A stretch of 15,867 bases of DNA, taken from positions 1 through 15,867 of the forward strand of contig JAFZQQ010000170.1 in assembly GCA_017620315.1 (NCBI GenBank), read 5' to 3'. The notes beneath the pieces were generated by a model that searched no databases, was not told where the DNA came from, and saw only the letters and a program-made list of their open reading frames with translations. Position numbers and translations under genes: made by a program. The first letter of the stretch is position 1. The number at the start of each line of letters is the position of its first letter. Shown piece after piece: positions 1 to 6,710 of the stretch. This DNA is from Oscillospiraceae bacterium. Its GTDB lineage: Bacteria > Bacillota > Clostridia > Oscillospirales > Oscillospiraceae.

Positions 1-146
1 CTCTTTCTCCCGCGAAGCTCCTTGATGATCTCCACGGCGATGTAGATCAGGTTGCCCGCGAAGATAATGCCTGCGGGAGCAATCACAAAGATCAGGACAA
101 ACTTTGAAACATACCCGCAGAAAGCGTCTTGAATGATTTGCGTCAC
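1..146 (-). CDS. Small membrane protein, C-terminus cut off by window edge
   Basis: A GTG start is preceded by GGTGAGG five bases upstream, and the frame stays open to the window edge (48 full codons). The visible protein has a short polar N-terminus, one long hydrophobic segment (about residues 15-40) and then a basic run (KELRGRK), so it is probably a membrane protein with a cytoplasmic tail. I recognise no family. It is the last visible gene of a minus-strand run of envelope genes and lies 63 bases after the gene at 210-623. An in-frame stop just upstream of the GTG limits how far the start could be moved. The function is unknown and the C-terminal part is outside the window. Confidence 0.55.
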   Translation of the reverse strand, partial: MTQIIQDAFCGYVSKFVLIFVIAPAGIIFAGNLIYIAVEIIKELRGRK

Positions 147-209
147 AGCGTCCTCACCTCATTCGACAGCAGTTTTTCCCTCGCCGCCATCCGGCGCTGG
201 CGGTTTGTC

Positions 210-623
210 CTATTTATTCTGAGGGAAATACTTCAACAGGGCGAACTCTATAGCCAGACAAATCGTTATTCCCGCGCCTGTCAAAGAATAGTAATTGACT
301 CCAAACACAAGAGGTGTCAGAGACGCGATAGAAGCCGCCAGAGATATGATGATTGCGCATTTATCAGCCTTTGCATTGCCCTTGACCATGAAAACGCAAA
401 CCGCCGCAATCAGCAGGCAAGTAAGAACAGCCGTAAGGAATGGGCCGAAGTTTGCATAGCCAAGCGGCGTCAAATCAAAATACGAGAAGGTCTCCCTGAC
501 TCTGTCCGTTGGATTTGGTGCGAAGATGCAGACAGCGCCCGTTGGAAGCAGTTCCAAAATGAACGCCGCAATCGGGAATAGTATAATAGAAAATCGACCA
601 AATCGTTCGTTTTTTACTTTCAT
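210..623 (-). CDS. Four-helix integral membrane protein, unknown function
   Basis: The 137-residue protein has four evident hydrophobic segments (about residues 11-33, 60-80, 87-107 and 114-131) joined by short loops. It has no signal peptide, no cysteine motif and no recognisable catalytic residues. The N-terminus (MKVKNERFGR) is basic, so the positive-inside rule puts it in the cytoplasm. A purine-rich AAGGAAGG lies about ten bases before the ATG. The gene follows the lipoprotein gene ending at 649 by 25 bases, which places it in the same operon. I do not recognise the family; the compact four-helix layout fits a small inner-membrane accessory protein, but this is only inference. Confidence 0.75.
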   Translation of the reverse strand: MKVKNERFGRFSIILFPIAAFILELLPTGAVCIFAPNPTDRVRETFSYFDLTPLGYANFGPFLTAVLTCLLIAAVCVFMVKGNAKADKCAIIISLAASIASLTPLVFGVNYYSLTGAGITICLAIEFALLKYFPQNK

Positions 624-648
624 CAGGCTTCAGCCTTCCTTCTTGTTG

Positions 649-1281
649 TTACTCGGCATATACCAGCTCATACTGTGGAAAAGCAGCGCTGATTGTCTGC
701 TCTATGTTCTCCTTCTGATTTGAGGTGAATTCTTTCCCCTCCGCCACGGCGACCAGTACGGCAACCGGTTCCACAGTCACATCAATGGTCACGTCCCGCA
801 CATTTTCATATTGCTTCAGCGCCGCGGCGAGTTGCTCTGTCATGTCTTCCCGAGCCATTGATTCTTTTGCAAAACAATCCTGCAGCTGTTGATAAGCGGC
901 TTTGTCAGTGTCGATCCAGAAATTCCGTGAGTCAGGATTGCCAACGATGACCTCCCCGTCACATCCAATGACGATTTCCGTAGTTTCCTCATTGGAAAGG
1001 GCCAAGTGGAAGAAAAAGAATTGATCCGGCATGGTATTCTGCTCTTTTCCACGCTCTATAGAGATTGGCGACAGCAGGCCATTCAGGGTGTCCTCAGTAA
1101 TTGAGAAAGACAAGTACCTGCCTGTTCCGTCGTTTTCGCCATACTCCGCAATCTTGATTCGCGCGTTGGTAAGGTCGATACCCGTTGCTTCATAAAAGCC
1201 TTTTGACGGTTGTTTACACGCAGCGAGTGACAGCGCGAGCATCAGAGCAAGAGCAATTGCTGCTATCCTTTTTTTCATCAT
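649..1281 (-). CDS. Lipoprotein with C-terminal alpha/beta domain
   Basis: The 210-residue precursor has a basic N-terminus (MMKKR), a hydrophobic core and a lipobox LAAC with the lipidated cysteine at residue 22, so it should be anchored on the outer face of the membrane. Residues about 30-137 form a beta-rich domain ending with FWIDTDKAAYQQL. Residues about 147-210 form a separate unit with the pattern helix-strand-strand-helix-strand (AALKQYENVRDVTIDV, AVLVAVAEG, then an amphipathic helix and ELVYAE). That pattern resembles YhcN/YlaJ-type spore lipoproteins and the ring-building motif of FliF/YscJ; this is pattern recognition, not a search result. The start codon overlaps the stop of the upstream lipoprotein gene (ATGA), indicating translational coupling. 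The ligand and role are unknown. Confidence 0.85.
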   Translation of the reverse strand: MMKKRIAAIALALMLALSLAACKQPSKGFYEATGIDLTNARIKIAEYGENDGTGRYLSFSITEDTLNGLLSPISIERGKEQNTMPDQFFFFHLALSNEETTEIVIGCDGEVIVGNPDSRNFWIDTDKAAYQQLQDCFAKESMAREDMTEQLAAALKQYENVRDVTIDVTVEPVAVLVAVAEGKEFTSNQKENIEQTISAAFPQYELVYAE

Positions 1282-1718
1282 TTCAAGACCTCGGTCATAA
1301 GCTCGCTGCGTTTTTCCCCGACCTTATGGTTTAGCTGGATCTGCTCCACCGTGATCGCGCCGTCTTCTGGACAGTTCAGCTCGTTCTCATACGCAGCCAG
1401 AACAATGGTATCTCCCACATGAAGATCACGGATCGAGATATCTTCTAAAACGCTTTCCTGCTCTGTCTGATCCACATAGAACACTTTATAAGTATTAAGC
1501 GCCTTGTTGCAATCGATCAGGCATCTGTCACCGAAATAGTCGTTGGTTGCATCCAAGCCCTTCACGTATATGTACCGATTGTCAGCGTCAATCTCCAGTA
1601 TCTCCGCGTCTAAGCCAAGGTGAAGAACGTCCTTACCGTTCTCGCCAAAATGATTTCCGCACCCGGCAAGGACAACGGCCATGCAAAGCGCGAGAAAAGA
1701 AGCTGCTATTTTTCTCAT
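1278..1718 (-). CDS. Small lipoprotein, beta-rich (DUF3221-like)
   Basis: I start this gene at the ATG at 1718 because it gives a classic lipoprotein signal (MRKIAASFLALCMAVV followed by lipobox LAGC, Cys20) with AAAGGA eight bases upstream. A longer frame extends to 1811 but adds a basic, non-conserved leader that would bury the signal peptide. The mature part of about 126 residues is rich in beta strands: DAEILEID, YIYVKGL, a stretch with Cys residues, a conserved-looking DLHVGDTIVL, and an ITVEQIQL strand near the end. This order resembles small OB-like lipoproteins such as the YobA/DUF3221 group, a tentative assignment. It is followed by another lipoprotein gene with a four-base ATGA overlap, so the two are probably made in similar amounts and may work together. 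Confidence 0.82.
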   Translation of the reverse strand: MRKIAASFLALCMAVVLAGCGNHFGENGKDVLHLGLDAEILEIDADNRYIYVKGLDATNDYFGDRCLIDCNKALNTYKVFYVDQTEQESVLEDISIRDLHVGDTIVLAAYENELNCPEDGAITVEQIQLNHKVGEKRSELMTEVLK

Positions 1719-1764
1719 CGTCTCAGTCCTTTTCGATTTATCGCTTGCCGCTATCCAGTGCGTT

Positions 1765-1959
1765 CTATCCCTCGCCGCCGTTATTCGTGTCGGTGCTGCT
1801 CTGATTTTCATTGCTCTCTGTTGTAATGTAGCCTTTGATGGTCATGACCAAGCCGGCGAGGCAGAATATCAGTCCAACTTCTAACCCATCAAACCAGAAG
1901 CACGCGAAACCAAGCAAAATCAGGTTTGTTCCGAGGAGTATCTTCTTTATCGCTTCCAT
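1765..1959 (-). CDS. 64-residue two-helix membrane protein
   Basis: The start is set at the ATG at 1959, giving MEAIKKILLGTN. The ribosome binding site GGAGGT lies in the last codons of the DUF975 gene, seven bases before this ATG, so the Gly-Gly-Tyr end of that protein doubles as the translation signal here. The protein has two hydrophobic segments (about residues 6-22 and 27-43) and a hydrophilic tail rich in Ser, Asn, Thr and Gly. An upstream in-frame extension to 2019 would overlap the DUF975 gene and lacks its own signal. Function is unknown; size and context suggest a small membrane partner of the neighbouring DUF975 protein. Confidence 0.75.
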   Translation of the reverse strand: MEAIKKILLGTNLILLGFACFWFDGLEVGLIFCLAGLVMTIKGYITTESNENQSSTDTNNGGEG

Positions 1960-1960
1960 C

Positions 1961-2833
1961 TTAATAACCTCCATCATTTTCGCCGTCGTCCGCTTCCGCC
2001 GCGCCGCCCGGAAGCTCACCGCTCTCCGGCGCGCTTTCCTGCTGCCGAATCAGCTCACGGTAGAACGCAGCGTTTGCCGCGTTGCGATACGGCGTCAGAA
2101 ACAGGTAGCCAACGCAAAGGACTGCCATCAGCGGCAGCAGCCAGGACATGGCGCTCAGCAGCTCCGCAACGCCCATCGTTGACGTGTCATAGTGAAACAC
2201 GAAATAAACATAGGCGGCAAACGCCGGTGCGGAAGCGAGCAGATCCCATCCGATGAAGCTGAAGCCAAGGCAGAAATAATCCCACTTCTTCCCGTCCATC
2301 ATGCGGCGCGACTCCGTGATCGCCTCGTTCGGCGTCATTTCGGGGTGTTCGTAGAGGATATAAGGCGTCATGGCATATGCGTAGGTCTTGATGATGCCGG
2401 GGATCAGGAGCAGCAGCGTCCACAGCAGAAGATAGATGTCCATCAAAAGCTGCATCAAGAACCCCTGCCCAAATCGATCAAGCTGTGAGAACAGGTCGCG
2501 CGTCTCCGCGTTCTCACGGTCGATGAGCCGCAGATTGAAACGCGAGTAGCCCAGCTGCACCACGCCGCCGATAATAAAGCATACGAGTGTCCAGAGCAAA
2601 AGCAGTCCCAAAACCGTAAATACCGCCGGACGCATTTGGAACCACGCCTCGCTTCTCAGAAATCCCCGCACATCCTGCGCTCGGAGATTCCTTACCAGAT
2701 TGGAAAGATTGACGTGTTCGCTTGCCACGCCCACGCCGAGCAGTCCAGCCAGGTAGCCTGTCCATACCGCCGTGCGCCACTTGCCGCGAAGCGCCTCGCG
2801 CGCCTCGGCCCTGAAATCCGCTGAATGCTTCAT
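1961..2833 (-). CDS. DUF975 family integral membrane protein
   Basis: The 290-residue protein has the hallmarks of the DUF975 family: an N-terminal cytoplasmic helix (FRAEAREALRGKW), about five membrane segments (near residues 22-38, 70-92, 128-150, 187-212 and 228-248), the signature LLLIPGIIKTYAYAM followed by a Pro-Glu-Met-Thr loop and an ESRRMMDGKKW motif, and a closing PYRNAANAAFYREL. The last 30 residues are acidic and glycine-rich and are probably cytoplasmic. The molecular function of DUF975 proteins is not established; they are common small membrane proteins of Firmicutes. AGGAGG lies eleven bases before the ATG, right at the stop of the 32-residue peptide gene. It sits second in a run of envelope genes, with the next start two bases beyond its stop. 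Confidence 0.92.
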   Translation of the reverse strand: MKHSADFRAEAREALRGKWRTAVWTGYLAGLLGVGVASEHVNLSNLVRNLRAQDVRGFLRSEAWFQMRPAVFTVLGLLLLWTLVCFIIGGVVQLGYSRFNLRLIDRENAETRDLFSQLDRFGQGFLMQLLMDIYLLLWTLLLLIPGIIKTYAYAMTPYILYEHPEMTPNEAITESRRMMDGKKWDYFCLGFSFIGWDLLASAPAFAAYVYFVFHYDTSTMGVAELLSAMSWLLPLMAVLCVGYLFLTPYRNAANAAFYRELIRQQESAPESGELPGGAAEADDGENDGGY

Positions 2834-2848
2834 AAAACGAGTGTCCTC

Positions 2849-2947
2849 CTATTTCTTTCTGCTGTCCAACAGGATAAAGTAACCGCAGCTCACAAGAAGG
2901 CTGCAACAAAGCAGGAGCGGCAGTAGTATTTGACCTGTTTCTCCCAT
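2849..2947 (-). CDS. 32-residue single-helix membrane peptide
   Basis: This short frame begins MGETGQILLPLL and ends LLDSRKK before a TAG stop. It has AGAGGGGG eight to nine bases before its ATG, which is a good ribosome binding site, and its stop leads directly into the AGGAGG of the DUF975 gene. The peptide is one hydrophobic helix (about residues 7-27, with three cysteines) flanked by a short polar N-terminus and a basic C-terminal tail, the usual layout of small regulatory membrane peptides. It is the first gene of the operon. Coding evidence rests on the start signal, spacing and clean membrane-peptide composition; no homologue is recognised. Confidence 0.6.
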   Translation of the reverse strand: MGETGQILLPLLLCCSLLVSCGYFILLDSRKK

Positions 2948-3100
2948 GTTTGGTTCCCCCTCTGCAATGGAAAAATCAATTCAACCGTCTGTTTTGTCAT
3001 TCCATATCAATAACGCTTAATCAAGAAATAATCGGACAAGGTTTTTAATAATATTCCTAAATTTGTCACTTTACACAAAGATCATCATGTGATTCTGTTT

Positions 3101-3133
3101 AAGATGCCCGTCTCGAACCGAGCCGGGCATCTT
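3101..3133 (-). terminator. Hairpin after the DUF4179 operon, copy 1
   Basis: AAGATGCCCG and CGGGCATCTT form a perfect 10-base stem. After one mismatch (T/C), CTCG and CGAG pair around the loop AAC. It lies 27 bases beyond the stop of the anti-sigma gene, as expected for a transcription end, but no long U-run follows it on the minus strand, so the mechanism may differ from a classic intrinsic terminator. A near copy is at 4941-4971. Confidence 0.55.
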
Positions 3134-3160
3134 ATCTTCAGGCAACAGCTATTCGTCCTC

Positions 3161-4288
3161 CTATGGCGCGACAGCTTCTTCACCGGTGCCAGGCTCCGTG
3201 GGGGAATACTCCGACAAGCAGGAAAGCCGGAACTCATCCCTGCCGTTTTGCAGAATCACATACGCAACATCGTCAAGCAGCAGCGGCGCGTTAAAATTAT
3301 AGTTCATATAGCCCTGCGCCCCCATGCTCCCCTGACCGATGCCGCCCATGTCTGCTTGAGCCTGAATCTCGTTACCGTCCTTCATCATCACCGTCACATC
3401 AAAGTGGTCGGCGGCACCGTTTGCTACGCTCTCGGAGCGATACTCGCAGGTGATTCCAAAGGGGCGCAGTTCAAAGGAAGTGATGACAATATCCATGTAT
3501 TCGACAGGCCCGTTCAATGCTCCCTTCTTTGCCGAAAATGCAACAGGCTCCTTGATTAGCTCGGCTGTGTCGTTCATTGGTGTCAGAGGAAACGCAAAAT
3601 GCCATTCTCCCTCTGCTTGAAGTAAATCATCATAAATATATTTAGCTTTCTCCGGGTCTTGCCGCGAAATCATCAAATTTCGCAGAGTAACATTCCATAC
3701 CTCGCCGTCCGTAAAGGGGTGATCTCCTCCAACTGTTTGTTCGCAAAAAACAATAGTCGCCGTATTCTCCTTATCATCGCCGTCCTCAAGCGGACGCCAC
3801 CCGCCGCCGCGCATACCGTAGCACACATCCGACGGGTCAACTGCCGAGCTATGATAGCTCTCGCTTTCAAAAAAGCACCATCCATCTTCCTCGTTCGGGA
3901 AATCCAAAGTAACGCCCTCCGGCGCAACAACACGAACCTTGAGATACAGATCCCAGTCGTCACACAGCGCAGCTTCCATCGTAACGGTGTAGTCATTGAC
4001 TGTAACGCTCTGCCCGATGCCCACGGTTTTTTCCTCAAGGTATTGCACCTGCTCCGGCGTCAAGCTGCCTTTCTGCTCAAAAAACGATTGAAATGCGTTG
4101 GTTGCGATAGCGTAGACAATCGTGCCGAGAGCCAGCATAAGCACCGCGGCAAGCATCAACACACCAAACTTTCGGTCTATCCAGCGACCGCTTTTCTCCT
4201 GCTCGCTTTCAGACTGCCAGGCTTTCGCGTCATATATAGCGTCATCATCAATCATGCCAATGGCATCGAGAATGGTTTCATTGTTCAT
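3161..4288 (-). CDS. Membrane anti-sigma factor, DUF4179 type
   Basis: The 375-residue protein has a cytoplasmic N-terminus of about 40 residues (LDAIGMIDDDAIYDA, a motif usual in proteins paired with this class of sigma factor), one membrane helix (about residues 42-62) and a large extracytoplasmic part with DUF4179-like beta strands. From family knowledge, the N-terminus should hold the partner sigma factor at the membrane until an envelope signal releases it. The gene overlaps the end of the sigma gene by 11 bases, with GGAGGG eight bases before its ATG, so the pair is translationally coupled. The C-terminus is acidic and proline-rich (SPTEPGTGEEAVAP). The signal is unknown. Assignment to an anti-sigma role rests on context plus architecture. 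Confidence 0.9.
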   Translation of the reverse strand: MNNETILDAIGMIDDDAIYDAKAWQSESEQEKSGRWIDRKFGVLMLAAVLMLALGTIVYAIATNAFQSFFEQKGSLTPEQVQYLEEKTVGIGQSVTVNDYTVTMEAALCDDWDLYLKVRVVAPEGVTLDFPNEEDGWCFFESESYHSSAVDPSDVCYGMRGGGWRPLEDGDDKENTATIVFCEQTVGGDHPFTDGEVWNVTLRNLMISRQDPEKAKYIYDDLLQAEGEWHFAFPLTPMNDTAELIKEPVAFSAKKGALNGPVEYMDIVITSFELRPFGITCEYRSESVANGAADHFDVTVMMKDGNEIQAQADMGGIGQGSMGAQGYMNYNFNAPLLLDDVAYVILQNGRDEFRLSCLSEYSPTEPGTGEEAVAP

Positions 4289-4844
4289 CGAAGTGTCCCT
4301 CCTTCGCCAGATGCTGTTTCAGCTTATTCCTCTGCCGATGCAGTATCATTTTGACCTTACTCTCTGAAATGTCGAATTGCTGCGCAATGGATTTGATAGA
4401 GTCCAAGTACCAATAGCGGCAGATAAAGATGCGCCGCTCCTGCGAGGGCATCTGCAGAATAAAGCGGTTGATGATGCTCCCCAGCTCTTCCGCTTCGATC
4501 TCCCGCTCCACGCTGTTTTCTGACGGTACGCAGTCCACAAGCTCATCGAGAGCCAGCGCGATCTCGCCGCCGCCGCGCTTTTCGGCGGTGCGTTCCCGCC
4601 ATCTGTCGATGGACAGCCGCCGCGTGATCTTTCCCAAAAAGGTGGAAAGGATCGACGGTCGGTGCGGCGGCATGGTATTCCATGCGTCCAGCCATGTGTC
4701 GTTTACGCTCTCGTCCGCGTCCTGTTCGTCTGAAAGGATATGAAATGCAATCGCGTAACAGTATTTCCCGTACTTCGTTGCGGTTTCTGATACTGCGTTT
4801 TCAGAGCGCGCCCAGTATAAATCTACGATCTGCGCGTCCTCCAT
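4278..4844 (-). CDS. ECF RNA polymerase sigma factor (DUF4179-linked)
   Basis: I set the start at the ATG at 4844 (MEDAQIVDLYWARS) because GGAGGA is seven bases upstream and the sigma fold begins here; a longer frame to 4955 adds a basic leader with no support. The 188-residue protein has region 2 at about residues 17-84 (ending LSIDRWRERTAEKR, the -10 recognition helix) and region 4 at about 128-180, with LPSQ-like QMPSQERRIFICRYWYLDS and the helix-turn-helix ISESKVKMILHRQRNKLK. It should direct RNA polymerase to a small regulon under control of the membrane protein encoded immediately downstream. Its linker is long and acidic, as is common in this subgroup. Confidence 0.95.
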   Translation of the reverse strand: MEDAQIVDLYWARSENAVSETATKYGKYCYAIAFHILSDEQDADESVNDTWLDAWNTMPPHRPSILSTFLGKITRRLSIDRWRERTAEKRGGGEIALALDELVDCVPSENSVEREIEAEELGSIINRFILQMPSQERRIFICRYWYLDSIKSIAQQFDISESKVKMILHRQRNKLKQHLAKEGHFDEQ

Positions 4845-4889
4845 CTTAGTTCCTCCGTTCCCCGCGGCGCTTTGTTGGCCGCTCTGCCT

Positions 4890-4919
4890 ATCTACTCGTA
4901 AAAAAGCAGATTTGGTCAC
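4890..4919 (-). promoter_or_regulatory. Candidate ECF-type promoter of the DUF4179 sigma operon
   Basis: On the minus strand GTGACC (4914-4919) is followed after 15 bases by CGAGTAGAT (4890-4898), about 46 bases upstream of the sigma start. A GTGAC-like -35 and a CG-led -10 fit an ECF promoter and would make the operon self-activating. No good housekeeping promoter is visible here. This is a weak single-site call. Confidence 0.3.
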
Positions 4920-4940
4920 AAAATTTTTCACTTTTATTGT

Positions 4941-4971
4941 AGATGCCCGTCTCAAATTGAGGCGGGCATCT
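4941..4971 (-). terminator. Hairpin after the two-repeat DUF4367 operon, copy 2
   Basis: AGATGCCCG and CGGGCATCT form a 9-base stem, then a T/G wobble, then CTCA and TGAG around the loop AAT. It lies 17 bases past the anti-sigma stop and just upstream of the next sigma operon. Compared with copy 1 at 3101-3133 the outer stem is identical, while the inner stem has changed from a G-C to an A-T pair on both sides. No U-run follows on the minus strand. Confidence 0.55.
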
Positions 4972-4988
4972 TGCGGATAAACTCACGG

Positions 4989-6065
4989 CTATTTTGCCGT
5001 TTCGCACAGTGAAACGCTCTCAGCCATGCGCAGCAGCTCTTGGTCGCTGAAGAAACCATCCAACAGGAATTTCAGGTTGCACTTCTCGTCGATCCATACG
5101 ATCGCGCTGCTCATATCCTTGTCAAGCGAGTGGAACAGCTGTCCCGGGCAGCCATTGACTTTGACCTCCGAGACCACCACATCCTCCGTGGAGACCGACA
5201 TCGCCGCGCCCTGCATCATCGGCTGATACTCGAACCAGAGATAGTCCCCGTCGTCATTTCTGTATCGTTCGCTGTGTTCAGCGGCATGGCTCTCTTCAAG
5301 CAGCGCATACCCCTCCGGCATTGCTGTGATCTCGTATTTCGGCAATGCAATTTCGCCGCCACCTGTCTGAGTGACACTTTGCGCCATGGTCAAAAGCTCG
5401 TCTTTACCAAAGAAGCCTGAAATATCGAACTCCAAATTGTTCTTCTCGTCGATCCAGACAATGATATTGTTTGGATCAGTATCTCGCGGACAATATACCT
5501 TCCCCTTGCAGCCGTTTACCGTGACCTCATAGACCGTCATACCCTCTGTATCCTCTTGGATCGCAAGCGCGCTTCCCTGCGTCATCCGCTGGTATCCAAA
5601 CCAGAGAAGCTCACCGTCATCGTTCACATAGCCGAAATCGCTGCTGCCCGGTATGATGTACTCCCCGTACGGTTCATAGCCTTCAGGCATCATCGTTACC
5701 TCGTATTTTGGCAGATACGCCCCCGGATCGTCCGCCTGCGCGCCGGAAAAGCGATAGACGATTTGGGTATCATACCATTCGATCGCCCAGTTGATGATTC
5801 CCGCTCTGACCGCCGGGCTGACCGCCATCAGCGCGCCAAGGGACAGGGCGCAGGTCAGTACGATCACGGCGGCAGCACGGGCAATACGCTTCCAAACAGG
5901 GCGGCGTTTCCGCTTCACCCAGCCTTGCGGATCGCTGAGCATTGCGGTCATCTGCCGCCGGAGGCGAGGAGAGCTGTCTACGCTTGTCGTGTCGTTCAGC
6001 TCCGCAGCGAACTCGGCAGCAGCAGCGTCCAGCAGGAAATCGCGCAGCATCGTGTCATCCGTCAT
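4989..6065 (-). CDS. Membrane anti-sigma factor with two DUF4367-like repeats
   Basis: The 358-residue protein has a cytoplasmic N-terminus of about 60 residues with an acidic start and a basic end (KRKRRPVWKR), one membrane helix (about 61-83), a juxtamembrane stretch MAVSPAVRAGIINWAIEW, and two tandem extracytoplasmic DUF4367-like modules (about 119-231 and 242-351). Each module has LPKYE(V/I)T.MPEGY, LWF.YQ.M.QG, a (V/T)VNGC.G strand, IVWIDEK.NL.F and a GFF...ELL.MA.SV ending. Such proteins hold an ECF sigma factor at the membrane and respond to an envelope cue not readable from sequence. The ATG overlaps the stop of the sigma gene by four bases (ATGA), and the AGGAGG for it lies in the sigma gene's last codons. 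Confidence 0.9.
   Translation of the reverse strand: MTDDTMLRDFLLDAAAAEFAAELNDTTSVDSSPRLRRQMTAMLSDPQGWVKRKRRPVWKRIARAAAVIVLTCALSLGALMAVSPAVRAGIINWAIEWYDTQIVYRFSGAQADDPGAYLPKYEVTMMPEGYEPYGEYIIPGSSDFGYVNDDGELLWFGYQRMTQGSALAIQEDTEGMTVYEVTVNGCKGKVYCPRDTDPNNIIVWIDEKNNLEFDISGFFGKDELLTMAQSVTQTGGGEIALPKYEITAMPEGYALLEESHAAEHSERYRNDDGDYLWFEYQPMMQGAAMSVSTEDVVVSEVKVNGCPGQLFHSLDKDMSSAIVWIDEKCNLKFLLDGFFSDQELLRMAESVSLCETAK
5013..5711 (-). repeat. Tandem DUF4367-like coding repeat, two units
   Basis: Unit 1 covers about 5373-5711 and unit 2 about 5013-5342. They encode parallel modules that share motif order throughout, and short stretches are still identical in DNA (for example CTTCTCGTCGATCCA occurs in both). 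This points to duplication of one sensor module inside the gene. Unit 1 has cysteines in VNGC and VYCP; unit 2 keeps only the first of these. Confidence 0.8.
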
Positions 6066-6580
6066 ACCGTATAGCCCTCCTTCCTCAACTTTTCCGTAAG
6101 CAGCCTGCGCCCTCTGGAGATCCGTGCGCTCGCGGCGTCTTCGGAAATGCAGAGCGCCGCCGCGATCTCCCGCGTACTCATTTCCTCCACAAACCGCATT
6201 TCCAGCGCCGCGCGGTAGGTCTCCGGCATGGCACGGATCATCTCGATCACAGAGGCAGAGTCGTCAGATCCGTTCTCTTCCGCGAGCGTTTCATCCAACG
6301 GTACTTCCCTGCCGCGTCTGCGGAGCATGGTGATGGATTCGTTCTTCACTATAATAACGAGATAGGCGCCCCGTTTCTGACAAGGAATTTCAAAAATTCT
6401 TGAAAAACTTTCGACGACACGCAGCCACGCGCTCTGCACGGCGTCCTCCGCGGCGTCCGTGTCGTTAGGAAAATAACGCCGGGCAACACGCAGCATCGCG
6501 TTCTGATACTGCTTGTAAAGGTCGTATAACGCCCTGCGGTCGGCTTCGTCCGAGAGCGTAGACAGAAGAAACAAGAGCAT
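6062..6580 (-). CDS. ECF RNA polymerase sigma factor
   Basis: The 172-residue protein begins MLLFLLSTLSDEADRR, the hydrophobic start shared with the sigma proteins at 12961-13494 and 15332-15844. Region 2 spans about residues 17-88 (YQNAMLRVARRYFPN, then DAAEDAVQSAWLRV and IVKNESITMLRRR) and region 4 about 113-167 (MPETYRAALEMRFVEEMS, then helix-turn-helix ISEDAASARISRGRRLL). AGGAGG lies five bases before the ATG. It is the first gene of a two-gene operon with the DUF4367 anti-sigma factor, which begins inside its stop codon. It should be held inactive at the membrane until the partner senses a stress; the regulon is unknown. Confidence 0.95.
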   Translation of the reverse strand: MLLFLLSTLSDEADRRALYDLYKQYQNAMLRVARRYFPNDTDAAEDAVQSAWLRVVESFSRIFEIPCQKRGAYLVIIVKNESITMLRRRGREVPLDETLAEENGSDDSASVIEMIRAMPETYRAALEMRFVEEMSTREIAAALCISEDAASARISRGRRLLTEKLRKEGYTV

Positions 6581-6610
6581 AGCGTCCTCCTGGCGGGAAT
6601 GGTCTGCATT

Positions 6611-6638
6611 AGTATATCATAAAGTCAGGTGTTGGCAA
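6611..6638 (-). promoter_or_regulatory. Housekeeping-type promoter of the ECF sigma gene at 6580
   Basis: Minus-strand TTGCCA (6633-6638) and TATACT (6611-6616) are separated by 16 bases and lie about 30 bases upstream of the start codon. It closely resembles the promoters at 13545-13573 and 15275-15303. Confidence 0.6.
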
Positions 6639-6657
6639 GAGCAAGGCGAGAAGCAAG

Positions 6658-6693
6658 GCACCCTCACGGTGAAACCATCACTCGTGAGGGTGC
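6658..6693 (-). terminator. Terminator hairpin after the BlaR1-like gene
   Basis: GCACCCTCACG (6658-6668) and CGTGAGGGTGC (6683-6693) form a perfect 11-base stem around a 14-base loop, 17 bases beyond the stop at 6711. The minus-strand flank after it is only moderately U-rich (CTTGCTTCTCG). Confidence 0.65.
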
Positions 6694-6710
6694 AAGTTGT
6701 AGAGTATTCT

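Noticed and set aside
1719..1811. N-terminal extension of the small lipoprotein
   Set aside because: It would place about 31 charged residues before a perfect lipoprotein signal peptide; the ATG at 1718 has AAAGGA upstream.
4845..4955. N-terminal extension of the DUF4179-linked sigma factor
   Set aside because: The extra residues are basic and not sigma-like, and the ATG at 4844 has a well-placed GGAGGA.
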